Origin: Chloroflexota bacterium
GTDB taxonomy: Bacteria > Chloroflexota > Chloroflexia > Thermomicrobiales > JADLAZ01
Assembly (NCBI GenBank): GCA_020849725.1
Contig: JADLAZ010000030.1
Span: forward strand, 1 to 14,494
DNA length: 14,494 nucleotides
Reading direction: 5' to 3'
A program made the translations under genes and the position numbers. Of this stretch, positions 6,519 to 13,643 are shown piece by piece (position 1 is the first letter of the stretch; every line of letters begins with the position of its first letter). The notes beneath the pieces are model-generated. The model worked only from the letters and a program-made list of their open reading frames with translations, searched no databases and was not told the origin of the DNA.

Positions 6519-7679
6519 GTGGCGGGCGAGTTGGCGGAGTTCCCGGTCGAGGAGTACGCTGCGCGCTGGGCGGCGGCGCGGGCCGGCATGGCCGAAGCCG
6601 GGCTGAATGCGCTGCTGATCACCAGCGAGACCAACTACCGCTACCTCAGCGGCCACGTCACGCCGTTCTGGGTCAGCAAGAGCCGGCCGATGCTGTTGCT
6701 GCTGCCACTGCGCGGCGACCCAGTCCTGATTGCTGCCGCCAGTCAGGGGCCGACAGTGGCAGCGACCTCGCCGGTGCGGGACGTGCGCCTGTATGAGGGC
6801 TTTGTTGGGCCGGCGGTCGATCTGCTGGAAGCGGCCATCAACGAGCATGGCCTGGCCGGCGGGCGCGTCGGCGCGGAGCTGGGCGAGGAGCAGCGGCTGG
6901 GCCTGCCCTATGCCGACTTTGCTGATCTGCAGGACCGCCTGCCGGGGGTGGTGTTCATCGACGCTGCCGCGCTGCTGTGGAGTCTGCGCGTCATCAAGTC
7001 GCCGGCGGAGATCGCCTACCTGCGTCGCGCCGCCGCCATCGCCAGCGCCGCCTACCGGGAGTTGTTCGCCGCTGTCCGGCCCGGCATGACCGAGCGCGAG
7101 GTGTTCGCCACCTTCGTTGCCAGCACCATCCGCCAGGGGGCGGAGCGGCCTGGCTATGTGCCGGTCCACGCCGGCGCCGGCCACTACCGCCGCATCACTG
7201 CCCTTCCGACCGACCGACCGCTGGCGCGCGGCGACCTGCTCTGGCTCGACGGCGGTTGCGTCGTCAATGGCTACTGGTCCGACTTCGCGCGCATGATCGC
7301 CATCGGCCCGCCGACCGTCGCCCAGCGCGACCGCTACCGATTGGTGCGCGACGTGATGCACGACGCGGTCAGCGCCATCCGGCCGGGCGCGACAATGCCG
7401 GCGCTAACCGAGCGCGTCCGGCGCGGGTTGGCCGCCGCCGGCGTGGCGCTCAACACCGCCGGCCGCGTCGGTCATGGCCTGGGCCTCGACATCACCGAGC
7501 CGCCGTCGATCAACCTCACCGACGAGACCATCGTTCAGCCGGGCATGGTGCTGACGATGGAGCCGACCAGCGCGACGGACGACGGCTTCTTCCAGCTCGA
7601 GGAGAACGTCGTCGTCACCGCCGACGGCTGCGAGGTCCTGACCGAGCCGGCGCCGCCGGAGTTGCCGGTCATCGAGTAG
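6519..7679 (+). CDS. M24 family metallopeptidase (Xaa-Pro aminopeptidase-like)
   Basis: Two-domain pita-bread protein, about 386 residues. The N-terminal creatinase-like domain covers roughly 1-155 (SETNYRYLSGH near 37-47), and the catalytic M24 domain 165-388. All five expected dinuclear-metal ligands are seen, counting from ATG 6513: D246 and D257 (LDGG-x7-SDFAR), H321 (GRVGHGLGL), E350 (LTMEP) and E363 (QLEENVVVT). This supports hydrolysis of the bond before proline, or a related creatinase/dipeptidase activity. GTG 6519 is preferred because AGGAG at 6508-6512 is six bases upstream, whereas it abuts ATG 6513. The coding region ends right at the border of a repeat-rich spacer. Cytoplasmic; no signal peptide. 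Confidence 0.92.
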   Translation: MAGELAEFPVEEYAARWAAARAGMAEAGLNALLITSETNYRYLSGHVTPFWVSKSRPMLLLLPLRGDPVLIAAASQGPTVAATSPVRDVRLYEGFVGPAVDLLEAAINEHGLAGGRVGAELGEEQRLGLPYADFADLQDRLPGVVFIDAAALLWSLRVIKSPAEIAYLRRAAAIASAAYRELFAAVRPGMTEREVFATFVASTIRQGAERPGYVPVHAGAGHYRRITALPTDRPLARGDLLWLDGGCVVNGYWSDFARMIAIGPPTVAQRDRYRLVRDVMHDAVSAIRPGATMPALTERVRRGLAAAGVALNTAGRVGHGLGLDITEPPSINLTDETIVQPGMVLTMEPTSATDDGFFQLEENVVVTADGCEVLTEPAPPELPVIE

Positions 7680-7903
7680 GGCCAGTGGGTCGGTGGGCCG
7701 GTGGGCCGGTGGAGCCAGTGCGCTACGAGAATGAGGAAGATGCCGTCCACCTCGTCCACCTCGTCCACCTCGTCCACCCGTCACCCCGGCCTTGGCCGAG
7801 GTCCAGGGCCGCGCCGGTGGCAGGCGTGTCCTCTGGCCGGTCTCTGGATGCCGGCGCACCGGCTTTCCTGGTCCTCCTCACCCACCGGCCCACTGGCCCA
7901 CCC
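7680..7903. repeat. Repeat-rich spacer bounded by 19-bp inverted repeat
   Basis: An 8-base unit CGGTGGGC is repeated at 7691-7698 and 7699-7706 with a partial third copy. The 19 bases at 7693-7711 match the reverse complement of 7883-7901 at 18 of 19 positions. Between them are a tandem nonamer (7745-7778) and a segment, GTCACCCCGGCCTTGGCC onward, that resembles widespread dispersed GGCC-rich palindromes with a GTCCAGGG/CTCTGGAT arm. The right arm overlaps the last codons of the minus-strand GT87 gene. It lies between convergent genes and could also serve as a bidirectional terminator. Confidence 0.6.
7745..7778. repeat. Tandem 9-bp repeat, 3.8 copies
   Basis: GTCCACCTC is repeated perfectly at 7745-7753, 7754-7762 and 7763-7771, followed by the partial copy GTCCACC (7772-7778). 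No spacer exists, so it is a microsatellite-like tract, not a CRISPR. Length may vary between strains. Confidence 0.9.
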
Positions 7904-9026
7904 GCCCCCTGGCGACTAACGACACCAGCAGCGCCACCAGCACCACCGCATACACCGCACCGGCGGCGATGCCCCAGGTCTGCAGGCCGGTGACCAGGCT
8001 CATGGCGGGGTAGGTCAGCAGCAGCGCGATCGCGGCCAGCGCCGGCGGCCAGTGCGCCCGTCGCCAGAAGAGCGGCAGCAGCAGCAGCGTGTAGCCCGGC
8101 CAGGTCAGCGGCCCGGCGATCAGCGTCGCCGTCAGGCCCAACTCGCTGGTCGCCTCACGGTCCGGCCGCCGCCAGGCGACCCAGCCGGCCAGCGCCGCCA
8201 GCAGCACCGCTGTCAGCGGCAGCCCGAGCGCCGGCCAGCCCAGCCGGGCGATCAGGCCCGGCAGCGCGGCGTTGCGCGCCGGCACATCGAACCCGGCCAT
8301 CTGCTGCACGACCGCCAGCCACTGGCCATAGATCGCCGGGCCGTACCAGAGCGCCGGCAGCAGGCTCAGCAGCCCGGCGCTGGTGCCGGCCCACAGCGCC
8401 GGCCGCGCCTGACCGGCCAGCAGCAACAGCAGCGGCCAGATGACGAAGTTTGGCTTGAGCGCCACTAGCACGCCCAGCAGCAGCCCCGCCGCCACCGGTC
8501 GCCCGCCGCGCAGCAGCAACCAGACCCCGACTGCCAGCAGCAGCAGCACCGTGTAGATCTGCCCCAGCAGCAACGTGTGCCACAGCCCGCCCAGGCAGAT
8601 GACCCAGGCCAGCCGCGCGCGCGTGGCGGCCGCCGGGTAAGCACGCGTCAGCAGCGCCAGCGCCGCCAGCACCAGCGCCAGCGATAGCCCGAACCAGGCC
8701 GCCGTCACCAGCGCCGGGTCCAGCGCCGCCGCCGCGCCGAACAGCGGCAGCCACAGCGGCGGGTTCATGTTTGGCAGCGCGTCGCCGGTGGCGCGTGGCA
8801 TCACCCAGGCGGCCGGTCCGTAGGGGTTCTGGCCGGCGTTGAGCGCCGCCCCCGAAGCCAGGAAGGCGGTCAGGTCGTACTGCCAATCGCCGCTGCGCCA
8901 GGCCGCCGCCAGCCCGCCGGCGACGACGCCGACGACCAGGCCGATGAGGAGCGGCGCGCGCAGCCGCTGCCACCGGGCGGTCGCCCAACCCGCCGTGCGC
9001 TCGACTACCGCGCCTGCCGCCACCAC
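7878..9026 (-). CDS. GT87-type (DUF2029) membrane glycosyltransferase
   Basis: Polytopic membrane protein of 382 residues with roughly ten hydrophobic segments. It matches the GT87/DUF2029 polyprenyl-phosphate-mannose-dependent mannosyltransferase family: an acidic first external loop (W48-Q-Y-D51-L), the GAALNAGQNPYGP stretch at 59-71, NMNPP at 86-90, LLLGQIYTVLLLL, and GLLLGVLVALKPNF. The family moves mannose from a lipid carrier onto glycolipids or glycoproteins at the outer membrane face; the acceptor here is unknown. GTG 9026 is supported by GGGAGG seven bases upstream. It begins 36 bases after the enolase-superfamily gene and is probably co-transcribed. The last residues (GRVGQWAGG) are encoded by the inverted-repeat arm, so the C-terminus may have been altered by repeat insertion. 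Confidence 0.87.
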   Translation of the reverse strand: MVAAGAVVERTAGWATARWQRLRAPLLIGLVVGVVAGGLAAAWRSGDWQYDLTAFLASGAALNAGQNPYGPAAWVMPRATGDALPNMNPPLWLPLFGAAAALDPALVTAAWFGLSLALVLAALALLTRAYPAAATRARLAWVICLGGLWHTLLLGQIYTVLLLLAVGVWLLLRGGRPVAAGLLLGVLVALKPNFVIWPLLLLLAGQARPALWAGTSAGLLSLLPALWYGPAIYGQWLAVVQQMAGFDVPARNAALPGLIARLGWPALGLPLTAVLLAALAGWVAWRRPDREATSELGLTATLIAGPLTWPGYTLLLLPLFWRRAHWPPALAAIALLLTYPAMSLVTGLQTWGIAAGAVYAVVLVALLVSLVARGRVGQWAGG

Positions 9027-9062
9027 GCTCGCGCCTCCCGTGTCGCGCTCTACCTCTCACGA

Positions 9063-10352
9063 CTATGAACGGCGCATCACCCCGCGATCCGAAGGCGTGC
9101 CCGGCATCTCGACGATCGGCTGGGCCGCGCAGCGCGCGTGCCGGTCGGCGAAGGCGGCCGAGCCGTCGTCCTGCTCCACCTCGAGGCGGACGCCGGGCAC
9201 GAAACCAGGCAAGTGGCCGAAGTAGAACGCCTCGTGGCGCTGCTGCTCGTCGGCGAACGACCAGCGCACGCCGCTGGGGTAGACGACGGTCGAAATCGTC
9301 CGGCCGCGCGCGACCGGTCCGTCGACGCGCACCGCCGCGAGCGCCGCCGGGTCGGGCGTCACGCCCAGCCCCGGCCCGTCCGGCACGCCGACCCAGCCAT
9401 CGACGACGGCCGGCGCTGGCGCGATGTCGCGCGCCCACAGGTCGTGCGCCGCCAGGTGCGACAGCAGCGCCTCGTCGCAGACGGCAGCCAGGTGCGCCAC
9501 CCAGGCCGCCCGCAGCGCCGTGCCGACGTGCTGGATCCAGAACGGCTTGCGGAACTCGTGGGCCACGGCGTCCAGGCGCACCGTCTCGACCCCGCCGCCG
9601 AGGACGAAGCCGTCGAACATCTGCTCGCGCAGTTGGACCGTCCACGGCACGCCTGGGTCGTAGCCGCGGTCGGAGACGACGTGGCAGCAGCCGCCGCCGG
9701 TGTGGCCGACGATTGGCTTGTGGATCGCGCGGCGCAGCACCTGGTAGCCTTCGATATCGCGCTGCGGGATCGGCGACTCGAAGCCGCCGACACAGGGGAA
9801 CTCGGCCAGCGCCGCCAGCACCGGCAGCGCCAGCCGCGCCTCGCGCAGGTGGCCGTTGAAGTCCAGCCAGAGCCGGAAGCCGGCCGGGGCGACTGCCTGC
9901 GCGGCGGCCATCTGCTCGCGCGGGTCCCACCACGGCCGGCACTTGAACTTGTAGCTGGTGTAGCCGAGCGCGGCGGCGCGCTGCACCTGCCCGGCCAGCA
10001 CGTCCGGCGGCAGGTCGATCGTCCAGTAGGCGAACGGCACCCGCCGGCGCGCCAGCCGGCCGAGCAGCGCGTGCACCGGCAGCCCCAGCGCCCGGCCGGC
10101 AGCGTCGAAGCCGGCCATCTCCAGTCCGTCGTGGCCGGACTGCCAGGCCGCCTCCAGCGCGTGCCGCCCGATCCACTGGCTCAGGTCGGTCGGCGGTCCC
10201 ATGTCGTCGCCGTAGCCCTCGACGCCGCTGGCCAGTCGCACCCGGTAGAGCGTCAGCGCCGGGCCGTGCGTCGTCGCCCGCAGCATGTGCGGCGCGACAC
10301 CTGGTTGGAAACCGAGATTGAGCGGTAGCGCCTCGATGGCGGCGATGTGCAT
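9063..10352 (-). CDS. Enolase-superfamily protein (mandelate racemase/MLE-like), atypical
   Basis: Protein of 429 residues. The capping domain covers about 1-125 and the barrel 126-335. Landmarks are the KxK acid/base motif (YKFKC, K135 and K137), first metal ligand in LWLDFNG (D164, with N166), second in GFESPIPQRD (E192), and a late WIQHVGTAL with H275 in the usual catalytic-His strand. Relatives are sugar-acid dehydratases, racemases and cycloisomerases. Oddities: where the third metal ligand (Glu/Asp) is expected, the sequence reads PIVGHTGGG (H217), and after the normal family end (GVPDGPGLGVTP, about 323-333) it continues for some 95 residues with a YPSGVRWSF...EAFYFGHLPGF region. ATG 10352 has AGGAGG eight bases upstream. 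It is the first gene of a two-gene unit with the GT87 protein. Substrate unknown. Confidence 0.88.
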   Translation of the reverse strand: MHIAAIEALPLNLGFQPGVAPHMLRATTHGPALTLYRVRLASGVEGYGDDMGPPTDLSQWIGRHALEAAWQSGHDGLEMAGFDAAGRALGLPVHALLGRLARRRVPFAYWTIDLPPDVLAGQVQRAAALGYTSYKFKCRPWWDPREQMAAAQAVAPAGFRLWLDFNGHLREARLALPVLAALAEFPCVGGFESPIPQRDIEGYQVLRRAIHKPIVGHTGGGCCHVVSDRGYDPGVPWTVQLREQMFDGFVLGGGVETVRLDAVAHEFRKPFWIQHVGTALRAAWVAHLAAVCDEALLSHLAAHDLWARDIAPAPAVVDGWVGVPDGPGLGVTPDPAALAAVRVDGPVARGRTISTVVYPSGVRWSFADEQQRHEAFYFGHLPGFVPGVRLEVEQDDGSAAFADRHARCAAQPIVEMPGTPSDRGVMRRS

Positions 10353-10540
10353 GCGGCGGTCCTCCTGTGCTAGCTAGTGCGGCGATCTGGCGCGACCGAC
10401 CGGCACGATGGCACGCGCCCGCCAGGGTGTCAACGTCGCCGCGTGACGGCCACATCCATTGGCGCGACAACGACGTAGATGGGGGTAGCAGTGAGACGCT
10501 GCCGCTTCGACATGCCGCCACACAGGAGAGGGCACGCGCC

Positions 10541-11131
10541 ATGAACCTGATGCTGCTCAACATCGCCGCTGCCTTCGGGCTGGGCGCCGCGGCTGGCCTG
10601 AACGCGACGCTCCCGCTGCTCGTTGTCGGACTGCTGGGCCGGGTCGGCCTGCTGACGCTCGGGTCGCCGTTCGACGCGCTGCAGTCGGACGTGGCGCTGG
10701 TTGGCCTGCTGGTGCTGGCGGCGCTGGAGTTCTTCTCCGACAAGATCGACGGTCTGGATGTCGCGCTGCACACGACGATCCAGCCGATCCTGGCCGTGGT
10801 AGCCGGCGCGATCGTCGCTGGAGCCATGTCGGGCGCGATCCAATCGATCGACCCGGGCGTGACGATCCTGGTCGGCCTGTTGACCGGCGGCGCGACCGCT
10901 GGCGTCGTTCACGCCGCGCGGGCGATCTTGCGCCCTGCCACCAAGGTGGCGCTCGTTCCGGCCGCGCCGGTCTCGCTCGTCGAGGATGTCAGCTCAGTCG
11001 CGCTGGCCGGCACAGCCGTGATGGCGCCCGTGCTGGTGCCGGTGGTGCTGGTCGGCGTCGTCGCCTTCCTGGCCTGGGGCGGCAGTGTCTTCGCCAAGCG
11101 TATCGTCGGCTTCGTTCGCCGCCGGCCGTAA
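10541..11131 (+). CDS. DUF4126 family membrane protein
   Basis: Small integral membrane protein of 196 residues with about five hydrophobic segments (near 4-32, 53-68, 83-100, 106-127 and 153-181). It matches the DUF4126 family pattern: an N-terminal LGAAAGLNATLPLLVVGLLGR, then LVLAALEFFSDKIDGLD at about 64-80, HTTIQPILAVVAGAIVAGA, and GGATAGVVHAARAILRP near 126-142. The family is of unknown function. ATG 10541 is preceded by AGGAG at 10524-10528, a rather long 12-base spacing. It is divergent from the enolase-superfamily gene across a 188-base gap in which I see no clear promoter, and is convergent with the next minus-strand gene. Its basic tail (VRRRP) suggests a cytoplasmic C-terminus. Confidence 0.88.
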   Translation: MNLMLLNIAAAFGLGAAAGLNATLPLLVVGLLGRVGLLTLGSPFDALQSDVALVGLLVLAALEFFSDKIDGLDVALHTTIQPILAVVAGAIVAGAMSGAIQSIDPGVTILVGLLTGGATAGVVHAARAILRPATKVALVPAAPVSLVEDVSSVALAGTAVMAPVLVPVVLVGVVAFLAWGGSVFAKRIVGFVRRRP

Positions 11132-11167
11132 CGCGTTACCTCATGCCAGCGTGCCGGCAGTGTGTCG

Positions 11168-11644
11168 TCATGCCTTGCGCCAGAACGGTGCCCGCTCGCG
11201 CTGGCGGGCCAGCAGCGCCGGGTCAAACACCGGCAGCGCGTGGCCACCTGGCTGAGCCGGCGCACCGGAGAAGTCGAGCGCTGCCTGCACGCGCGGGTGC
11301 GTGTAGTAGCCGCGGTACGTGTAGTCGACGAGGGTCGCCAGCGTGCGGGGCTGCGCCGCCTCGACTGCGCGCAGCACGGTCTCCTGGGCGTCGGCGTCGA
11401 GCGCCGCAAAGTCGTTCCTCGTCAGCCGGCCGCTGATCAGCGCGATCGCCGTCAGGCCGTCGGTCAGCAGCCGGCGACCGGCGGGCGTGGATGCGAGCGT
11501 CTGCTCCACCAGCACGCCGACGCCCAGGTCGCCCGCGCCCGGCGTTCCCGCGTGCGCTGGCACCAGGCAGTTCAGCACCGCTGCCAGCAGGGCTCGCTGG
11601 TCGTCGCTCAGGATCGTGGCCGGGGGTGACGAAGCGTGGGCCAT
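11168..11644 (-). CDS. Gluconate 2-dehydrogenase subunit 3-like small subunit
   Basis: Protein of 158 residues resembling the Gluconate_2-dh3 family, the small partner of GMC flavin dehydrogenases. It begins with LSDDQRALLAAVLNCLVPAHAGTPGAGDLGVGVLVEQ (13-49), the usual opening helix and P-A/GAGD segment, and ends with LVDYTYRGYYTHPRVQAALDF (104-124), a family hallmark. Usually this subunit carries a Tat signal peptide and takes the dehydrogenase to the periplasm; here the N-terminus MAHASSPPATI has no twin-arginine or hydrophobic stretch, so the complex is probably cytoplasmic. ATG 11644 has GGAGG six bases upstream. It follows the GMC gene on the same strand after a 177-base gap that contains a dispersed palindrome, so co-expression is likely but may be attenuated. 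Confidence 0.82.
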   Translation of the reverse strand: MAHASSPPATILSDDQRALLAAVLNCLVPAHAGTPGAGDLGVGVLVEQTLASTPAGRRLLTDGLTAIALISGRLTRNDFAALDADAQETVLRAVEAAQPRTLATLVDYTYRGYYTHPRVQAALDFSGAPAQPGGHALPVFDPALLARQRERAPFWRKA

Positions 11645-11657
11645 GGCGTTCCTCCGT

Positions 11658-11673
11658 GGGGTGCTGGGGTGCT
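11658..11673. repeat. Tandem octamer GGGGTGCT, two copies
   Basis: GGGGTGCT occurs at 11658-11665 and 11666-11673, within the spacer just upstream of the small-subunit gene. It is short and mentioned because it sits beside the palindrome at 11701-11760, adding to the repeat content of this spacer. Confidence 0.6.
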
Positions 11674-11700
11674 GGAAAAGTTCGCTGTTCGGGGAGTACC

Positions 11701-11760
11701 TATCAGGGAGAAACAGGCCGGTGCGCCGCTAGCTGATGCCCCCTGATAAGGGGGGCTAGG
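11701..11760. repeat. Nested dispersed palindrome, copy B
   Basis: GCCCCCT (11738-11744), loop GATA, then AGGGGGGC (11749-11756) forms a strong hairpin. TATCAGGG at 11701-11708 is the exact reverse complement of CCCTGATA at 11741-11748, giving an alternative outer pairing. The core CCCCCTGATAAGGGG is shared exactly with copy A at 5574-5588, and both copies continue with a TAGGGGG run. It lies between the two cistrons of the GMC dehydrogenase pair and could reduce read-through or stabilise the upstream message. Confidence 0.78.
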
Positions 11761-11821
11761 GGGTACTCTCCGCTCCCATTGCACTGCTCTGGCGAACACG
11801 CGGCTCCTGGTCGGTGGTTTC

Positions 11822-13468
11822 CTACACGCCAAGGTTCCGGCGCTCCCTCACAATGTAGTCGGCGGTGCGCAGCGCCAGCGCCTGCAGCGTCGAGGTCGGG
11901 TTGACGGCGGCGCTGGTGACGAACAGGCTGCCGTCGACGATGAACAGGTTCGGCACGTCGTGGGCGCGGCCCCAGCGATCGACGACCGACCCCATCGGGA
12001 AGTCGCCCATGCGGCAGGTGCCGAGCAGGTGCCAGCCGGACGGCCGCAGTGGGCTGGTCGCCAGCACCGTCCGCGCGCCGGCCGCCTGCAGTGCCTCGGT
12101 GGCGCGGGCGACGCCGTAGTCGAGCATGCGCGTGCTGTTGTCGCTGAGCCGGTAGCGGACCAGCGGCGCGGGGATGCCGTGCGCGTCGGTCAGGTCCGGG
12201 TCGAGCGTGACCTCGTTGATCGTCTCCGGCAGGTCTTCGCCCATGACGCCGAGATTGATCAGGTGCGGGAAGCGCTCGGCCATTATCTGGTGATGCGCGC
12301 GGCCCCACGGCACGCGCTGGCCGACGAAGCCGCCGAGCGCGGTGTGCAGCGGCCCGGACTGGCGCACGACCTGCAGCCCAAAGCCGCGCACGAAGCCGCG
12401 GCGTGTGTCGGTCTCGTAGAACTCGTGGCTGAAGATGAGTGACCCGATCGCGCCCTGGTAGCTGTCGAGAGGTTCGTCAAAGACACCGGTGACGGCGGCG
12501 AACGGATGGAACATCAGGTTCTTGCCGACCAGCCCGCTGCGGTTCGCTAGCCCATCGGGAAACTGGGGCGAGCGCGAGTTGAGCAGCAGGCGAGGTGTGC
12601 CGATGCCGTTGGCGGCCAGGATGACCAGTGGCGCCAACTGCTCCCGCAGCTGGCCGGCGGCGTCGTAGTAGAGGACGCCGCGCGCCCGGCCCTGGGCGTC
12701 GATGGTCACCTCGCGCACGCGGCAGTGCGTGCGCAGATCGACGCCCAGCGCCAGTGCCGCCGGCCAGTAGGTGACGTCGGCGCTGGAGCGCGCGCCGGTC
12801 GGGCAGCCCAGGTCGCACGGCCCGCAGTTGTTGCAGGCCGCTCGACTACCGTCGCCGTAGGGGCCGCCGATGATGGCGCTGTCGGAGGCCCACCAGTGCC
12901 AGCCGAGCCGGTCGAAGCCGCGGGCGATCGTCTCGCCCAGCCGGCCGACCGGCAGCGGCGGCGTCTGCCGTGGCGAGCGCGGCGGCTGCGATGGGTCGCC
13001 GGTCAGCCCGGCGACGCCGATCATCTGGTCGTTGAGGTCGAAGAACGGCTCCAGGTCCGCATAGGTCAGCGGCCAGTCGTCGCCGACGCCGTCGAGGCTG
13101 CGGACGCGGAAGTCCGACGGGTGGTAGCGGGGGAAGTGGGCGCTCCAGTGGATGGTGCTGCCGCCGACGGCGTTGTACATCAGTGGGGTGAAGTCGGAGG
13201 CGGCGCTGTTGACCGGGTAGTCCTCCGGCAGCCGGCGCACGTTCGGGTCGGCGTTGAAGTCAGCGAAGCGGCGCAGTTCCCAGTCCGACTGGTGATGCGG
13301 CAGCGTCGCCGGCTCGACCCAACCGCCCTGGTCGATGCAGACGACCTTCAGGCCGGCGCGCGCCAGGAACCAGGCGACGGCCGCGCCCGACGCGCCCGCG
13401 CCGACGATCAGCACATCCGGCTCGTCCCACCGCAGCCCCGCGCCGTCGCGCGGCGGATGCTGATACAT
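11822..13468 (-). CDS. GMC oxidoreductase (gluconate/sugar dehydrogenase-type flavoprotein)
   Basis: FAD-dependent GMC-family dehydrogenase, 548 residues. The FAD motif GAGASG is at 23-28 with the closing acid D46; the flavin-contacting GGSTIHWSAH is at 102-111; the C-terminal GMC signature includes H480 (SGWHLLGTCRMG) and N523 (AAVNPTSTLQALAL), the expected His/Asn pair. A Cys4 motif, C212, C215, C218, C222 (spacing CxxCxxCxxxC), lies in the insertion where some multi-subunit GMC dehydrogenases carry an iron-sulfur cluster. Such enzymes oxidise sugars or sugar acids such as gluconate and pass electrons to a cytochrome or quinone. No cytochrome subunit is encoded in the window, and no signal peptide is seen. 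ATG 13468 has GGAGG seven bases upstream. The small subunit follows downstream. Substrate cannot be read. Confidence 0.92.
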   Translation of the reverse strand: MYQHPPRDGAGLRWDEPDVLIVGAGASGAAVAWFLARAGLKVVCIDQGGWVEPATLPHHQSDWELRRFADFNADPNVRRLPEDYPVNSAASDFTPLMYNAVGGSTIHWSAHFPRYHPSDFRVRSLDGVGDDWPLTYADLEPFFDLNDQMIGVAGLTGDPSQPPRSPRQTPPLPVGRLGETIARGFDRLGWHWWASDSAIIGGPYGDGSRAACNNCGPCDLGCPTGARSSADVTYWPAALALGVDLRTHCRVREVTIDAQGRARGVLYYDAAGQLREQLAPLVILAANGIGTPRLLLNSRSPQFPDGLANRSGLVGKNLMFHPFAAVTGVFDEPLDSYQGAIGSLIFSHEFYETDTRRGFVRGFGLQVVRQSGPLHTALGGFVGQRVPWGRAHHQIMAERFPHLINLGVMGEDLPETINEVTLDPDLTDAHGIPAPLVRYRLSDNSTRMLDYGVARATEALQAAGARTVLATSPLRPSGWHLLGTCRMGDFPMGSVVDRWGRAHDVPNLFIVDGSLFVTSAAVNPTSTLQALALRTADYIVRERRNLGV

Positions 13469-13539
13469 GGGCCTGCCTCCTTCGCCAGGGCATTGTCGCC
13501 CTCATCGCCGCTGCCTGTCCAGTGGCCGACAACCGTGAA

Positions 13540-13595
13540 ATGAAACCGCGAGTGAATGCGACCTGACGTGGATTCGCGCCCATTCGCGGTTTCAT
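13540..13595. repeat. 12-bp perfect inverted repeat in divergent spacer
   Basis: ATGAAACCGCGA at 13540-13551 is the exact reverse complement of TCGCGGTTTCAT at 13584-13595, with a 32-base loop. Within the loop GTGAATGCG and CGCGCCCAT extend the similarity imperfectly. The TTCGCGCCCATTCGCGG wording resembles a dispersed intergenic repeat seen in many GC-rich genomes. It fills the 175-base gap between the divergent GMC and HEXXH genes, so it overlaps where their promoters should be; a -10-like TATCCT for the plus gene lies at 13606-13611, without a good -35. Confidence 0.8.
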
Positions 13596-13643
13596 CGGCC
13601 TGCGGTATCCTGTAGGCCGACATTGTGATGAGGAGGGCTGGTG

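Noticed and set aside
6335..6634. Upstream extension of the P-loop NTPase frame
   Set aside because: It crosses the divergent spacer and the start of the M24 gene; the ATG at 6334 has a strong ribosome-binding site and leads straight into the P-loop.
7745..7778. Tandem nonamer considered as a CRISPR-like array
   Set aside because: Units are directly abutting, only nine bases long and have no spacers; no cas gene is present.
9138..10328. Open plus-strand frame of 396 codons opposite the enolase-superfamily gene
   Set aside because: No motif, biased composition, no ribosome-binding site; antisense shadow.
8155..10827. Very long open frame (890 codons) on the minus strand
   Set aside because: It overlaps the GT87 and enolase-superfamily genes out of frame, is Ala/Arg/Gly-rich and low-complexity, and has no recognisable motif; it is a by-product of extreme third-position GC.
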